A DNA stretch of 64,000 nucleotides from Mesorhizobium sp. dw_380 (GCF_018588885.1 NZ_JAFFIW010000003.1:124001-188000); one strand, 5' to 3'. Positions 1 to 10,238 are shown, counted from the first letter of the stretch. Notes: generated by a model from the sequence alone, not told the origin. Translations and numbers: made by a program.

Positions 1-1
1 G

Positions 2-382
2 GCCGATGCCGCCGAGAAGTTCGTGTCCTGGGCGACCAGCAAGCATTACGCTGAGCTCGTAGCCTCGAAGGAAGGCTGGGCCAACGTTCCTCCGGGCACG
101 CGTTCCTCGCTCTATGCCAACCCCGAGTACCAGAAGGCGGCTCCGTTCGCCAAGATGACGCTGGACTCCATCAACGCAGCCGATCCGACGCATCCGACCG
201 TCAAGCCGGTGCCCTATGTCGGCGTCCAGTTCGTCGCCATTCCTGAGTTCCAGGGCCTCGGCACCACAGTCGGCCAGCTCTTCTCGGCGGCTCTTGCCGG
301 CCAGTCGAGTGTCGACGATGCGCTGAAGCAGGCCCAGGACGCCGCCACCGCGACGATGACCGAAGGCGGGTATATCAAGTAA
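2..382 (+). CDS. smoE: Polyol ABC transporter substrate-binding protein, C-terminal part (cut by left edge)
   Basis: The frame is open from the first bases of the window, so the start lies upstream; about 126 C-terminal residues are visible. The end of the protein, with an aromatic-rich region followed by an alanine-rich helix containing VDDALKQAQDAA, is typical of the last helices of family 1 extracellular solute-binding proteins. It lies directly upstream of two permeases, an ATPase, a sorbitol dehydrogenase and a mannitol dehydrogenase, the order of the known smoEFGK-smoS-mtlK operon, so I infer a periplasmic sorbitol/mannitol-binding protein. The family assignment depends mainly on this context because the ligand-binding N-terminal lobe is missing. 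Confidence 0.8.
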   Translation, partial: ADAAEKFVSWATSKHYAELVASKEGWANVPPGTRSSLYANPEYQKAAPFAKMTLDSINAADPTHPTVKPVPYVGVQFVAIPEFQGLGTTVGQLFSAALAGQSSVDDALKQAQDAATATMTEGGYIK

Positions 383-401
383 GGCTCCTCCCGGTGCCGA
401 A

Positions 402-457
402 TGCCGGCCAGTTTGCTGGCCGGCAACGGCCGCCCGAAACCCAGTTCGGGCGGCCGT
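402..457 (+). promoter_or_regulatory. Two tandem strong hairpins in the smoE-smoF gap
   Basis: Two perfect inverted repeats stand back to back after the binding-protein stop codon. The first has 10-bp arms (402-411 and 416-425) with a TTTG loop; the second has 13-bp arms (426-438 and 445-457) with a 6-nt loop. No T-run follows, so a classical intrinsic terminator is unlikely. Hairpins here commonly protect the binding-protein mRNA or reduce read-through into the permeases, which are needed in smaller amounts. That role is inference. Confidence 0.7.
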
Positions 458-504
458 CTTGAACGCCTCTGAAAATTCAGTCCAATCCTTGAAGGGTGAC
501 CGTC

Positions 505-1377
505 ATGGCTACTCAGCAGACCCATTCGCTTGCCCGTTTCATGATGGCGCCATCCGTTGTGCTGCTGCTGGTCTGGATGGTTGTTCCGCTGGGGCTCACG
601 CTGTGGTTCTCTTTTCAGCAGTACAATCCGCTCAACCCGATGCGCGACGGGTTCGTCGGCCTCTCCAACTACGCGCTTTTCTATTCCAATCCGGCTTTCC
701 TGCAGTCGATCCTCAACACGCTTACCATCGTCGTCAGCGTGCTTGTCATCACGGTGGTCGGCGGCATCCTGCTGGCGCTTCTGATCGATCAGCCGATGTG
801 GGGACAGGGCATTGTGCGCATCCTCGTCATCTCGCCCTTCTTCGTCATGCCGCCGGTGGCAGCGCTGGTCTGGAAGAACATGATCATGCACCCGCAATAC
901 GGGGTGTTCGCCGACATAGCGCGCTTCTTCGGCGCCCAGCCGATCGACTGGTTCGGGCAGCATCCGCTGACCGCCATCATCATCATCGTCGCCTGGCAGT
1001 GGCTGCCTTTCGCGACGCTGATCCTCCTGACCTCGCTACAATCGCTCGACGGTGAGCAGAAGGAGGCCGCCGAGATGGACGGCGCCGGCTTCATCAGCCG
1101 CTTCATCTATCTGACGCTGCCGCACATGTCGCGCGCCATCACCGTCGTCATCCTGATCCAGACGATCTTCCTGCTTTCCGTCTATGCCGAGATCCTCGTC
1201 ACCACCAATGGCGGTCCGGGATACGCTTCCACCAACCTGCCCTTCCTCGTCTACCAGAAGGCCTTGCTGGAATTCAAAATCGGCCAGGCATCCGCCGGCG
1301 GCATCATCGCTGTCATTCTCGCCAACATCGTTGCCTTCTTCGCCATGCGCGCCGTCGGCAAGAACCTGGACAAGTAA
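505..1377 (+). CDS. smoF: Polyol ABC transporter permease, MalF type
   Basis: Inner-membrane subunit of the sorbitol/mannitol importer, about 290 residues with six hydrophobic spans. The cytoplasmic EAA loop (EAAEMDGAG, near residue 188) that docks on the ATPase is clear, followed by the expected NGGPG segment near residue 235. I start at ATG 505 because GAAGGG at 491-496 is 8 nt upstream; the in-frame GTG at 496 overlaps that ribosome site. It is followed after 11 bp by its partner permease. The substrate is inferred from the operon; a permease alone does not identify it. Confidence 0.9.
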   Translation: MATQQTHSLARFMMAPSVVLLLVWMVVPLGLTLWFSFQQYNPLNPMRDGFVGLSNYALFYSNPAFLQSILNTLTIVVSVLVITVVGGILLALLIDQPMWGQGIVRILVISPFFVMPPVAALVWKNMIMHPQYGVFADIARFFGAQPIDWFGQHPLTAIIIIVAWQWLPFATLILLTSLQSLDGEQKEAAEMDGAGFISRFIYLTLPHMSRAITVVILIQTIFLLSVYAEILVTTNGGPGYASTNLPFLVYQKALLEFKIGQASAGGIIAVILANIVAFFAMRAVGKNLDK

Positions 1378-1388
1378 GGGAGGACAAG

Positions 1389-2213
1389 ATGGCACGTGCA
1401 GTCACCACCCAGCACAAGACAATCGCGACCGCTGCCGCCTGGATCGTCGCGCTGCTAATCTTCTTTCCAATCCTCTATACGATCATCACCTCGTTCAAGT
1501 CGGAACAGGAGGCGATCCAGGGCTTCAACCTGATCCCGTCGGGGACGTTTGAGAGCTATACCGAGGTTCAGGCGCAGAGCGGCTATTTCAAGTTCTTCCT
1601 GAACTCGGTGCTGCTGTCCGTCGGCTCGACCATCCTCGCCCTGCTGGTCGCCATACCGGCGGCATGGTCGATGGCTTTCTCGCCGACCAAGCGGACCAAG
1701 GACATATTGATGTGGATGCTGTCCACCAAGATGATGCCGGCGGTGGCCGTGCTGTTCCCGATCTACCTGATCTTCCGCAATCTCGGACTGCTCGATAGCC
1801 GCATCGGCCTGATGGTCATGCTGATGCTGATCAACCTGCCGATCGTGGTGTGGATGCTCTACACCTACTTCCGCGAAATCCCGGGCGAAATCCTGGAGGC
1901 GGCGCGCATGGACGGCGCGTCGCTGTGGAACGAGATCATCTATGTGCTGACCCCGATGGCGGTGCCTGGCATCGCGTCGACCATGCTCTTGAACATCATC
2001 CTGGCCTGGAACGAGGCGTTCTGGACGATCCGCCTGACCACCACGGATGCTGCTCCGCTCACCGCCTTCATCAGTTCGTTCTCCAGCCCGCAAGGCCTGT
2101 TCTGGGCCAAGCTTTCGGCAGCCTCGACGCTGGCGATCGCACCGATCCTGATCATGGGCTGGTTCAGCCAGAAGCAGCTGGTGCGCGGCCTGACCTTTGG
2201 TGCTGTGAAGTAA
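1389..2213 (+). CDS. smoG: Polyol ABC transporter permease, MalG type
   Basis: Second inner-membrane subunit, 274 residues, with about six hydrophobic segments and the EAA loop (EAARMDGAS) near residue 169. The C-terminus with QKQLVRGLTFGAVK is characteristic of MalG-type permeases. A strong ribosome site (GGGAGG) lies just upstream of ATG 1389. It pairs with the preceding permease to form the channel of the sorbitol/mannitol importer. The substrate is inferred from the neighbouring dehydrogenases. Confidence 0.9.
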   Translation: MARAVTTQHKTIATAAAWIVALLIFFPILYTIITSFKSEQEAIQGFNLIPSGTFESYTEVQAQSGYFKFFLNSVLLSVGSTILALLVAIPAAWSMAFSPTKRTKDILMWMLSTKMMPAVAVLFPIYLIFRNLGLLDSRIGLMVMLMLINLPIVVWMLYTYFREIPGEILEAARMDGASLWNEIIYVLTPMAVPGIASTMLLNIILAWNEAFWTIRLTTTDAAPLTAFISSFSSPQGLFWAKLSAASTLAIAPILIMGWFSQKQLVRGLTFGAVK

Positions 2214-2262
2214 TACGCCGCAAGCAATGGACGTCGCACAATAGCCCTCGGGGAGGAAAACC

Positions 2263-3261
2263 ATGGGAAACATCACGCTCAAGAACGTCTCCAAGTCCTT
2301 CGGATCGACGTCCATCATCCCTGGCCTCGACCTGGTGATTGAAAATGGCGAGTTCGTCGTCTTCGTCGGCCCGTCGGGTTGCGGCAAGTCCACGCTGCTG
2401 CGGCTGATCGCCGGGCTGGAGGACACCAGCGGCGGCACCATCAACATCGACGGCCGTGACGTCACCGGCGAGGCGCCGGCCAAGCGCAAACTCGCCATGG
2501 TGTTCCAGTCCTATGCGCTCTACCCGCATATGACTGTTGCCAAGAACATCGCCTTCCCGCTGAAGATGGCTGGCGAGGACAAGGCCACCATCGAGAAGAA
2601 GGTGAAGGATGCGGCGCGTGTGCTGAACCTCACCAACTATCTCGAGCGGCGGCCCGGCCAGCTCTCCGGCGGCCAGCGCCAGCGCGTCGCCATCGGCCGC
2701 GCCATCGTGCGCCAACCCTCGGCCTTCCTGTTCGACGAGCCGCTGTCCAACCTTGACGCAGCCCTGCGCGGCACGATGCGGCTGGAGATCAGCGAACTGC
2801 ACCACCAGCTCAAGACGACGATGATCTACGTCACCCACGACCAGGTCGAAGCCATGACCATGGCCGACAAGATCGTCGTGCTGAATGCCGGCAATATCGA
2901 GCAGGTCGGCTCGCCGATGGAGCTCTACAAGACGCCGCGCAACCTGTTCGTCGCTGGCTTCATCGGCTCACCGAAGATGAACCTGATCGAAAGCGCGCCG
3001 GCGGCCAAATATGGCGCCAAGACAATCGGCATCCGTCCCGAGCACTTGGAGATCTCGACCACGGCGGGTGAATGGAAGGCGACCGTCGGCGTTGCCGAGC
3101 ATCTGGGATCCGACACGTTCTTGCACGTTCAAGCTGACGGCGTCGGTCCGCTGACGGTGCGTGCAGACGGCGAGCTGACCGTCCGTCACGGCGACACCAT
3201 CTATCTCACCCCCGACAAGACCAAACTGCATCGCTTCGGCGCTGACGGAAAGGCGATGTGA
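2263..3261 (+). CDS. smoK: Polyol ABC transporter ATPase
   Basis: ATP-hydrolysing subunit of the importer, 332 residues. Walker [10 protein letters not shown] lies at residues 36-44, the signature LSGGQRQR near 134, Walker B FLFDEP near 156 and the switch histidine in THDQVEA near 190. A C-terminal extension of roughly 100 residues, containing IRPEHLE, is the regulatory TOBE domain of the MalK/UgpC group. GGGGAGGA precedes ATG 2263. The stop TGA at 3259-3261 lies only 2 bp before the next start, so the dehydrogenase gene is probably translationally coupled. Confidence 0.92.
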   Translation: MGNITLKNVSKSFGSTSIIPGLDLVIENGEFVVFVGPSGCGKSTLLRLIAGLEDTSGGTINIDGRDVTGEAPAKRKLAMVFQSYALYPHMTVAKNIAFPLKMAGEDKATIEKKVKDAARVLNLTNYLERRPGQLSGGQRQRVAIGRAIVRQPSAFLFDEPLSNLDAALRGTMRLEISELHHQLKTTMIYVTHDQVEAMTMADKIVVLNAGNIEQVGSPMELYKTPRNLFVAGFIGSPKMNLIESAPAAKYGAKTIGIRPEHLEISTTAGEWKATVGVAEHLGSDTFLHVQADGVGPLTVRADGELTVRHGDTIYLTPDKTKLHRFGADGKAM

Positions 3262-3263
3262 GC

Positions 3264-4034
3264 ATGCGCCTGGCCGGCAAATCGGCGCTGATCACGGGTT
3301 CGGCCCGTGGCATCGGCAGGGCCTTCGCCGAAGCCTATGTCGGCGAAGGCGCTATCGTTGCGATTGCCGACATCAACCTCGAGGCCGCGCAAAAGACGGC
3401 TGCCGAGATCGGCGGCAACGCTTATGCCGTCAAACTCGATGTCACGGATCAGGCGTCCATCGATGCAGCCGTCAAGGCCGTGGAGACCAACGCCGGCGGC
3501 CTCGACATATTGATCAACAACGCCGCTTTGTTCGACCTGGCGCCGATCGTCGAGATAACCAGGGCGAGCTACGACAAACTGTTTTCCGTCAATGTCGCCG
3601 GCACGCTGTTCATGCTGCAGGCCGCGGCCCGCTCGATGATCGCCGCTGGCCGGGGCGGCAGGATCATCAACATGGCGAGCCAGGCCGGACGGCGCGGCGA
3701 GGCCCTGGTCGGCGTCTATTGCGCCACCAAAGCCGCCGTCATCTCGCTCACACAGTCGGCGGGGCTGGACCTGATCAAGCACCGCATCAACGTCAATGCC
3801 ATCGCGCCCGGCGTGGTCGATGGCGAGCATTGGGACCACGTCGATTCACTGTTCGCCAAATACGAAAACCGGCCGAAGGGCGAGAAGAAGAAACTGGTCG
3901 GCGAGGCCGTGCCCTACGGGCGCATGGGCACAGCCCAGGACCTTACCGGCATGGCGGTGTTCCTCGCCAGCAGCGAGGCCGAATACATCGTCGCCCAGAC
4001 CTACAATGTCGATGGCGGCCAGTGGATGAGTTGA
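3264..4034 (+). CDS. smoS: Sorbitol dehydrogenase, short-chain type
   Basis: NAD-dependent short-chain dehydrogenase predicted to oxidise D-sorbitol to D-fructose (and possibly galactitol or L-iditol). The Rossmann motif TGSARGIG is at residues 11-18, NNAA near 86, a catalytic serine in NMASQAG near 138, and the pair Y152/K156 in YCATK. The 256-residue length is what I recall for Rhodobacter SmoS. I prefer ATG 3264 to GTG 3258, which overlaps the upstream stop. Position directly after the polyol importer supports the substrate. Confidence 0.88.
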   Translation: MRLAGKSALITGSARGIGRAFAEAYVGEGAIVAIADINLEAAQKTAAEIGGNAYAVKLDVTDQASIDAAVKAVETNAGGLDILINNAALFDLAPIVEITRASYDKLFSVNVAGTLFMLQAAARSMIAAGRGGRIINMASQAGRRGEALVGVYCATKAAVISLTQSAGLDLIKHRINVNAIAPGVVDGEHWDHVDSLFAKYENRPKGEKKKLVGEAVPYGRMGTAQDLTGMAVFLASSEAEYIVAQTYNVDGGQWMS

Positions 4035-4044
4035 GGGCGGGGGC

Positions 4045-4158
4045 GGCCTCTTCTGCCCGTACCTCCGCGGGGGGAAGAGGCCAAATATCAAGGTGACGGC
4101 AGCATCTACCTCGAAAGGTATGTGCCGCCCCGTACCCTCTCCCCATGAAGGGAGAGGG
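4045..4158. repeat. Two inverted repeats in the smoS-mtlK gap
   Basis: The 162-bp gap between the two dehydrogenase genes holds two hairpins. One has perfect 9-bp arms GGCCTCTTC (4045-4053) and GAAGAGGCC (4074-4082). The other has CCCTCTCCC (4135-4143) and GGGAGAGGG (4150-4158) around a 6-nt loop. The second resembles short interspersed palindromes common in rhizobia. They may adjust expression of the downstream operon half. No T-run is present, so they are not convincing terminators. Confidence 0.6.
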
Positions 4159-4196
4159 GAGTAACGCAGGCCGCGGCCCGGCCAAAGGGTAAACAG

Positions 4197-5675
4197 ATGA
4201 CCGTGAAACTCTCTTCTGCCAATCTCGCGGACCTGCCCGCCGGGGTCGCTGGTCCGACATACGATCGCGCGGCGCTCAAAGCTGGCATCGTGCATTTTGG
4301 CGTCGGCAATTTCCATCGCTCGCACCAGGCCGTCTATCTCGACGATTTGTTCAATTCAGGCCTCGGCCATGACTGGGCGCTGGTCGGCGCCGGCGTCTTC
4401 GAGGGCGAGAAGATCGGCCGCGGCAAGCTGGAAGAGCAGGACTGGCTGACCACGGTGGTCGAGCAGGACGAGGGTCATATGAGCGCTCGTGTCACCGGTG
4501 CGATGATCGACTTCCTGATGCCCGGCGATGCGGCCGGCATCATCGAAAGGCTTGCCGATCCGGCGATCAAGATCGTTTCGCTGACCATTACCGAAGGCGG
4601 CTACTTCATCGACCCGGCCTCAGGTGTCTTCAACCCGACCCATCCCGACATTGTCGCCGATGCGCAACCGGGCGCAACGCCGAAAACGGTGTTCGGCCTC
4701 ATCCTCGCCGGGCTGGTGCGCCGGCGCGACGAGGGCACCGTGCCGTTCACGGTGATGTCCTGCGACAACATTCCCCACAATGGCCATGTCACGTCGGATG
4801 GCGTCATCGGGCTGGCGCGGCTGATCGACGAGGACCTGGCGACCTGGGTCGGCGAACACGTCGCCTTCCCCAATGCCATGGTCGATCGCATCACGCCTGC
4901 CACCACCGATCGTGAGCGCGGTATCCTGGCCAAGGAGTTTGGCGTCGAGGACAATTGGCCGGTGTTCTGCGAGCCGTTCCGGCAATGGGTGCTCGAAGAC
5001 CACTTCACCGATGGTCGTCCGCCGCTGGAAAAGGTCGGCGTGCAGTTCGTCAGGGATGTTGCGCCTTACGAACTGATGAAGATCCGCATCCTCAATGGCG
5101 GTCATGCCACCATTGCCTATCCGGCCGGGCTGATGGACATCCATTTCGTCCATGAGGCGATGCAGGAGCCGCTGGTGCGCGGCTTTCTCGACAAGCTCGA
5201 GCATGACGAGATCATCCCGACTGTGCCGCCGGTGCCGGATACGGTGCTGGAGGACTATTACCAGCTCATCGAGAAACGCTTCTCCAATCCCAAGATCGGC
5301 GACACGGTGCGCCGGCTCTGCCTTGATGGCTCCAACCGGCAGCCGAAATTCATCATCCCGACCATCACCGACCGGCTGAAGGCGGGAAAGGGTGTCGCCG
5401 GGCTGGCGCTGGAATCGGCCTTGTGGTGCCGCTACTGCTTCGGCACCACCGACAGCGGCGCCGTCATCGAACCCAACGACCCGAGCTGGGACCGGCTGCA
5501 GGCGACGGCAAAGGCCGCAAAGGAGGCCCCGGCCGCCTGGCTGGCCATGGAAGACATCTATGGCGATGTCGGCCGCGCGACGGCGTTCGTCGAGGCCTTT
5601 GCCCATGCGCTCACCGTGTTATGGGCTGACGGCGCGCGCGTCACGCTGACACGCTATCTCGCCGGCAAGCTCTGA
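4197..5675 (+). CDS. mtlK: Mannitol 2-dehydrogenase
   Basis: NAD-dependent polyol dehydrogenase of the long-chain mannitol dehydrogenase family, oxidising D-mannitol (and often D-arabitol) to D-fructose (D-xylulose). The N-terminal Rossmann segment contains HFGVGNFHRSHQ near residue 33. The active-site block is intact: K295, N300 and H303 in KIRILNGGH fall on the same numbers as the catalytic residues known from the Pseudomonas fluorescens enzyme. At 492 residues the length is normal. It follows sorbitol dehydrogenase, so the operon handles both hexitols through fructose. ATG 4197 has only a weak upstream ribosome site. Confidence 0.92.
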   Translation: MTVKLSSANLADLPAGVAGPTYDRAALKAGIVHFGVGNFHRSHQAVYLDDLFNSGLGHDWALVGAGVFEGEKIGRGKLEEQDWLTTVVEQDEGHMSARVTGAMIDFLMPGDAAGIIERLADPAIKIVSLTITEGGYFIDPASGVFNPTHPDIVADAQPGATPKTVFGLILAGLVRRRDEGTVPFTVMSCDNIPHNGHVTSDGVIGLARLIDEDLATWVGEHVAFPNAMVDRITPATTDRERGILAKEFGVEDNWPVFCEPFRQWVLEDHFTDGRPPLEKVGVQFVRDVAPYELMKIRILNGGHATIAYPAGLMDIHFVHEAMQEPLVRGFLDKLEHDEIIPTVPPVPDTVLEDYYQLIEKRFSNPKIGDTVRRLCLDGSNRQPKFIIPTITDRLKAGKGVAGLALESALWCRYCFGTTDSGAVIEPNDPSWDRLQATAKAAKEAPAAWLAMEDIYGDVGRATAFVEAFAHALTVLWADGARVTLTRYLAGKL

Positions 5676-5690
5676 GAGCCGTTCGACATC

Positions 5691-6374
5691 ATGACGCCTG
5701 AACTAGTCATCTTCGACTGCGATGGCGTTCTGGTGGACAGCGAAGCGCTTTCCGTCTCGGCGCTGCTCGGCATGATCGAACTTGCCGGCGGCAGTATCGG
5801 CGAGGACGCCGCCTACGAGCATTTCCTTGGCAAGAGCATGAAAAGCGTGCGCGAGATCCTGGGCCGCGACTTCGGCCTGGAGATCAGCGACCAGCATCTC
5901 ACCGCCATGCGCGTCGACCTGATGCGAAAGTTCCGCGAGGAGCTTAAGCCTATCCCCGGCATCAAGGAGATATTGCCGAAGCTCGGCCTGCCCTTCTGCG
6001 TCGCCTCGTCCGGGACACTGGAACGCATCCGCTATGCGCTCGACGTCACCGGCCTGCTTGGGCTGATGGAGCCGCATCTGTTCAGCGCCGCCATGGTGGC
6101 CAGGGGAAAGCCGGCGCCCGATCTTTTCCTGCATGCCGCCACCGCCATGCGTGCAGATCCGCGCGAATGCCTCGTCATCGAGGACAGTCCGGCCGGCGTA
6201 GCTGCGGCGCGCGCGGCTGGCATGCGGGTCTTTGCCTTCACCGGCGGCGCGCATGCCGGCAACCCCGCGCTGAAAGCGCGGCTTGCGTCGAGTGAACCGG
6301 ACTTTATATTCGCTGACATGCTGCAATTGCCCGATCTGATTGCAGGCCTGGGAGCGAGAGTTAGAGCATCTTGA
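5691..6374 (+). CDS. HAD-superfamily phosphatase (subfamily IA)
   Basis: Cytosolic HAD hydrolase of 227 residues. Motif I is DCDGVLVDSE with nucleophile D9 and acid/base D11; motif II is the serine of SSGTLER, motif III the lysine in RGKPAPD, and motif IV EDSPAG. The insertion between motifs I and II is a helical C1 cap, as in beta-phosphoglucomutase/sugar-phosphate phosphatases. It lies 15 bp after mtlK and overlaps the kinase gene downstream, so it probably dephosphorylates a sugar or polyol phosphate arising in this pathway. The exact substrate cannot be read from the sequence. Confidence 0.85.
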   Translation: MTPELVIFDCDGVLVDSEALSVSALLGMIELAGGSIGEDAAYEHFLGKSMKSVREILGRDFGLEISDQHLTAMRVDLMRKFREELKPIPGIKEILPKLGLPFCVASSGTLERIRYALDVTGLLGLMEPHLFSAAMVARGKPAPDLFLHAATAMRADPRECLVIEDSPAGVAAARAAGMRVFAFTGGAHAGNPALKARLASSEPDFIFADMLQLPDLIAGLGARVRAS

Positions 6375-7957
6375 CGAAACAATTTGTTTGCGCGGTCGAT
6401 GTCGGCACCGGGAGCGCTCGTGCGGGCATTCTCGACGCCAGTGGCACCTTGCTCGGCCGCGCCGAGCGGCCGATCGCCATGAACCAGCCGAAGCCCGATC
6501 ACGCCGAGCATGATTCGCGCGATATCTGGTCGGCCGTGTGCACCGCGGTGCGTGCGGCGCGCGAAAAGGCTGGCGTCGCGGCGCAAGACATTGTCGGCAT
6601 CTCCTTTGACGCCACCTGCTCGCTGGTCGTGCGCGACCGGCAGGGCGGCCAGCTCAGCGTCTCGACGTCGGGTGACAGACGCTGGGACACCATCGTCTGG
6701 CTCGACCACCGCGCCATTGCCGAAGCCGACGAGTGCACGGCGAGCAGCCACGAGGTGCTCAACTATATTGGCGGCGTCATGTCGCCGGAAATGGCGACCC
6801 CGAAGCTGATGTGGCTGAAGCGTAATCTGCCCAGCACCTGGAATGAAGCCGGCCATCTGTTCGACCTGACTGATTTCCTGACCTGGCAGGCGACCGGTTC
6901 GCTGGCCCGCTCGCAATGCACGCTGACCGCCAAATGGACCTATCTGGCGCATGAGGACCCCGCTTGGCAGCGCGATTTCTTCGAAATCGTCGGCCTCGGC
7001 GACCTCTTTGAGCACGGCAATTTGCCGGAGCGGGCCAGCCCGGTCGGCACCGATATCGGCAAGTTGACACCGCAGGCAGCGGCCGAGCTTGGCCTGACGG
7101 AGAACTGCCGGGTCGGCGCCGGGGTCATCGATGCCTATGCCGGCGCGCTCGGCGTGCTGGGCGGTTTTGCCGGAGACGAGCAGAATATCGGGCGGCACCT
7201 GGCGCTGATCGCCGGCACATCGAGCTGCGTCATGGCGATGTCGCCCGACCCGCAGCCTTTCGCCGGCGTCTGGGGCCCCTATTACGGTGCCGCATTGCCG
7301 AAGCTGTGGCTGTCGGAAGGCGGCCAGTCGGCCACCGGCGCCCTGCTAGACCACATCATCCGCTGGCACGGGGCCGGCGGCGAGCCGGACGCCGCCATGC
7401 ATGCCAAAATCGCCAGGCGTGTCGCCGAACTGCGGGCCATCGAGGGCGAGAACCTGGCTGCAAGGCTGCATGTGCTGCCGGACTTTCATGGCAACCGCTC
7501 GCCGCTCGCCGACCCGCACGCCGTCGGCGTCGTCAGCGGGCTGACGCTGGATTCCTCCTTCGACAGCCTGTGCAAGCTCTACTGGCGCACGGCCGTCGGC
7601 ATCGCGCTCGGCGTGCGCCATGTGCTGGAGGCGTTGAACGAGAACGGCTACCTCATCGACACGCTGCATGTCACTGGCGGCCACACCAAGAACCCGCTGC
7701 TGATGGAGCTCTATGCCGACGCCACCGGCTGTACGGTGATCGAGCCGCTGGCCGACGAGGCGGTGCTGCTCGGCACCGGCATGGTGGCCGCGACCGCCGC
7801 TGGGCTTTTCCCCGACCTCAATGCCGCCTGTCTTGCCATGCAGCAAGGCGGCAAGACGCGCGCCGCCAACCCGGCAGCCGGCGCCCGCTTCGATCGCGAC
7901 TACCGGATTTTCCTGGAGATGCACCGGCAGCGGCAAGCGCTCGACGAGATCCACTGA
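6371..7957 (+). CDS. FGGY-family pentulose kinase (ribulokinase-like)
   Basis: ATP-dependent sugar kinase of 528 residues. The N-terminal phosphate motif DVGTGSARAGI (residues 9-19), the WLDHRA segment near residue 115, AGTSSC near 280 and the C-terminal GGHTKNPLLMELYAD near 436 are those of the FGGY pentulose kinases, closest in style to D-ribulokinases. The start is TTG 6371, overlapping the upstream stop as TTGA, which implies coupling. In a polyol operon it would phosphorylate the ketopentose made by dehydrogenation of arabitol or ribitol. Xylulokinase activity is an alternative. Confidence 0.85.
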   Translation: MTKQFVCAVDVGTGSARAGILDASGTLLGRAERPIAMNQPKPDHAEHDSRDIWSAVCTAVRAAREKAGVAAQDIVGISFDATCSLVVRDRQGGQLSVSTSGDRRWDTIVWLDHRAIAEADECTASSHEVLNYIGGVMSPEMATPKLMWLKRNLPSTWNEAGHLFDLTDFLTWQATGSLARSQCTLTAKWTYLAHEDPAWQRDFFEIVGLGDLFEHGNLPERASPVGTDIGKLTPQAAAELGLTENCRVGAGVIDAYAGALGVLGGFAGDEQNIGRHLALIAGTSSCVMAMSPDPQPFAGVWGPYYGAALPKLWLSEGGQSATGALLDHIIRWHGAGGEPDAAMHAKIARRVAELRAIEGENLAARLHVLPDFHGNRSPLADPHAVGVVSGLTLDSSFDSLCKLYWRTAVGIALGVRHVLEALNENGYLIDTLHVTGGHTKNPLLMELYADATGCTVIEPLADEAVLLGTGMVAATAAGLFPDLNAACLAMQQGGKTRAANPAAGARFDRDYRIFLEMHRQRQALDEIH

Positions 7958-7967
7958 AAGCCTCGTT

Positions 7968-8072
7968 TAGAGCAATTCCAGGAAAAGTGTGAAGCGGTTT
8001 TCCGTCCGAAATTGCGTCAAAACAAAGAGATAGAGGGGTTCACCGTTTCCGTGAAACGGTGAACCCCTCTAG
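7968..8072. repeat. Interspersed palindromic repeat, family B, copy 1
   Basis: Begins TAGAGCAATTCCAGGAAAAG and continues through GTGTGAAGCGG, TTTTCCGTCC and an A-rich stretch into a terminal hairpin. Closely related copies start at 24547, 44128 and 44977, and one in reverse orientation ends at 49267. No open reading frame is inside it. It fills most of the gap between the convergent polyol operons. Confidence 0.8.
8031..8071. terminator. Long perfect hairpin between convergent operons
   Basis: A perfect 19-bp inverted repeat (8031-8049 and 8053-8071) with a 3-nt CGT loop. It stands between the end of the FGGY kinase gene at 7957 and the end of the opposing ATPase gene at 8089, the right place for a bidirectional terminator. 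It lacks a good T-tract on either side, so termination efficiency is uncertain. It forms the end of the repeat starting at 7968. Confidence 0.6.
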
Positions 8073-8088
8073 AGGAAAGCGTCGCGCG

Positions 8089-9174
<1,086 letters not shown>

Positions 9175-9176
9175 GA

Positions 9177-10223
9177 TCAGCCCTTCTCGCCGGCCAGCAG
9201 GATCTGCAGCTTGACGTCTTCAGGGTTGCCTTGGGCCGCCCGCTCGAACGCCTTGATGCTGTCTGAGAAATCATAGGTGCCGGTGATCAGCGGCTTGAGG
9301 TCGACCTTGCCGGAGGCGATCAGCTGCAGGGCGCGGTCGAAGATGTTGGCGTAGCGGAACACCGTCTCGATCCGCACTTCCTTGGATATGGCCGCCGGCA
9401 CGTTGAGGGCCACCGGCTCCACCGGCAGCCCGACCAGCACCACCGCGCCGCCCGGCCGCACGACATCGAACAGATCGGCAAACGCCTTCGGGCTGCCGCT
9501 GGCTTCGAAAACGATGTCGGCGCCCCAATTGTCTGTCGCGGCGGCGACCGCATCGACCAGCGACTGCTCGCCGATATTGACCGGCACAATACCCGCATAC
9601 TGTGCCGCGATCTTCAGCTTGGGCGCTGAAAAGTCGGAAATCAGCACTTTCGAGCAGCCGCCGGCAAGGGCGGCCAGCGCGATCATGATGCCGATCGGGC
9701 CGCAGCCGACGACGACGGCGACATCGCCCGGGACGATCCGGGCACGGCTTGCCGCCTGCATGCCGATGGCGAAGGGCTCGACCATCGCGCCCTCGGCGAA
9801 GGAGACATTGTCCGGCAGTTTGTAGGTGAAGGCGGCAGGATGCACGGCATAGGGCGCGAGCACGCCGTGCACCGGCGGCGTCGCCCAGAAGCGGACATCC
9901 GGGTCGACATTGTAGATGCCGAGCTTCGTCGCGCGCGACGACAGGTTCGGCACGCCCGGCTCCATGCAGACGCGGTCGCCGACCTTCAGCGCCGTGACGT
10001 TGGCGCCGGTCTCGACAACAACTCCCGCGGCTTCGTGGCCGAGCACCATCGGCGCACGCACGACATAGCTGCCGATCGCGCCATGTGTGTAGTAGTGCAC
10101 GTCGCTGCCGCAGACGCCGACCGTGTGGATGGCGATCCTGACATCGTCCGGTCCCACGTCGAGCGGCAACGCTATCTCGCGCAGCGACAGTTCACCTTTT
10201 TTCTCAAGCACCAAAGCCCGCAT
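9177..10223 (-). CDS. Zinc-dependent polyol dehydrogenase, xylitol dehydrogenase-like
   Basis: Medium-chain alcohol dehydrogenase, 348 residues, expected to oxidise xylitol or another pentitol/hexitol with NAD. Catalytic zinc ligands C38 (GVCGSD) and H63/E64 (LGHEAAG) are present, as is the nucleotide motif GCGPIG near residue 177. The lobe that usually carries four structural-zinc cysteines reads [19 protein letters not shown] and has none. I remember this loss from bacterial xylitol/D-xylulose reductases, hence the call. It lies between the permease and ATPase genes, so it acts on the imported compound. Confidence 0.82.
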   Translation of the reverse strand: MRALVLEKKGELSLREIALPLDVGPDDVRIAIHTVGVCGSDVHYYTHGAIGSYVVRAPMVLGHEAAGVVVETGANVTALKVGDRVCMEPGVPNLSSRATKLGIYNVDPDVRFWATPPVHGVLAPYAVHPAAFTYKLPDNVSFAEGAMVEPFAIGMQAASRARIVPGDVAVVVGCGPIGIMIALAALAGGCSKVLISDFSAPKLKIAAQYAGIVPVNIGEQSLVDAVAAATDNWGADIVFEASGSPKAFADLFDVVRPGGAVVLVGLPVEPVALNVPAAISKEVRIETVFRYANIFDRALQLIASGKVDLKPLITGTYDFSDSIKAFERAAQGNPEDVKLQILLAGEKG

Positions 10224-10238
10224 CGGGTAGTCCTCACA

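Noticed and set aside
4045..4158. Terminator between smoS and mtlK
   Set aside because: Hairpins are present but without T-runs, and mtlK continues the same pathway, so read-through is expected.
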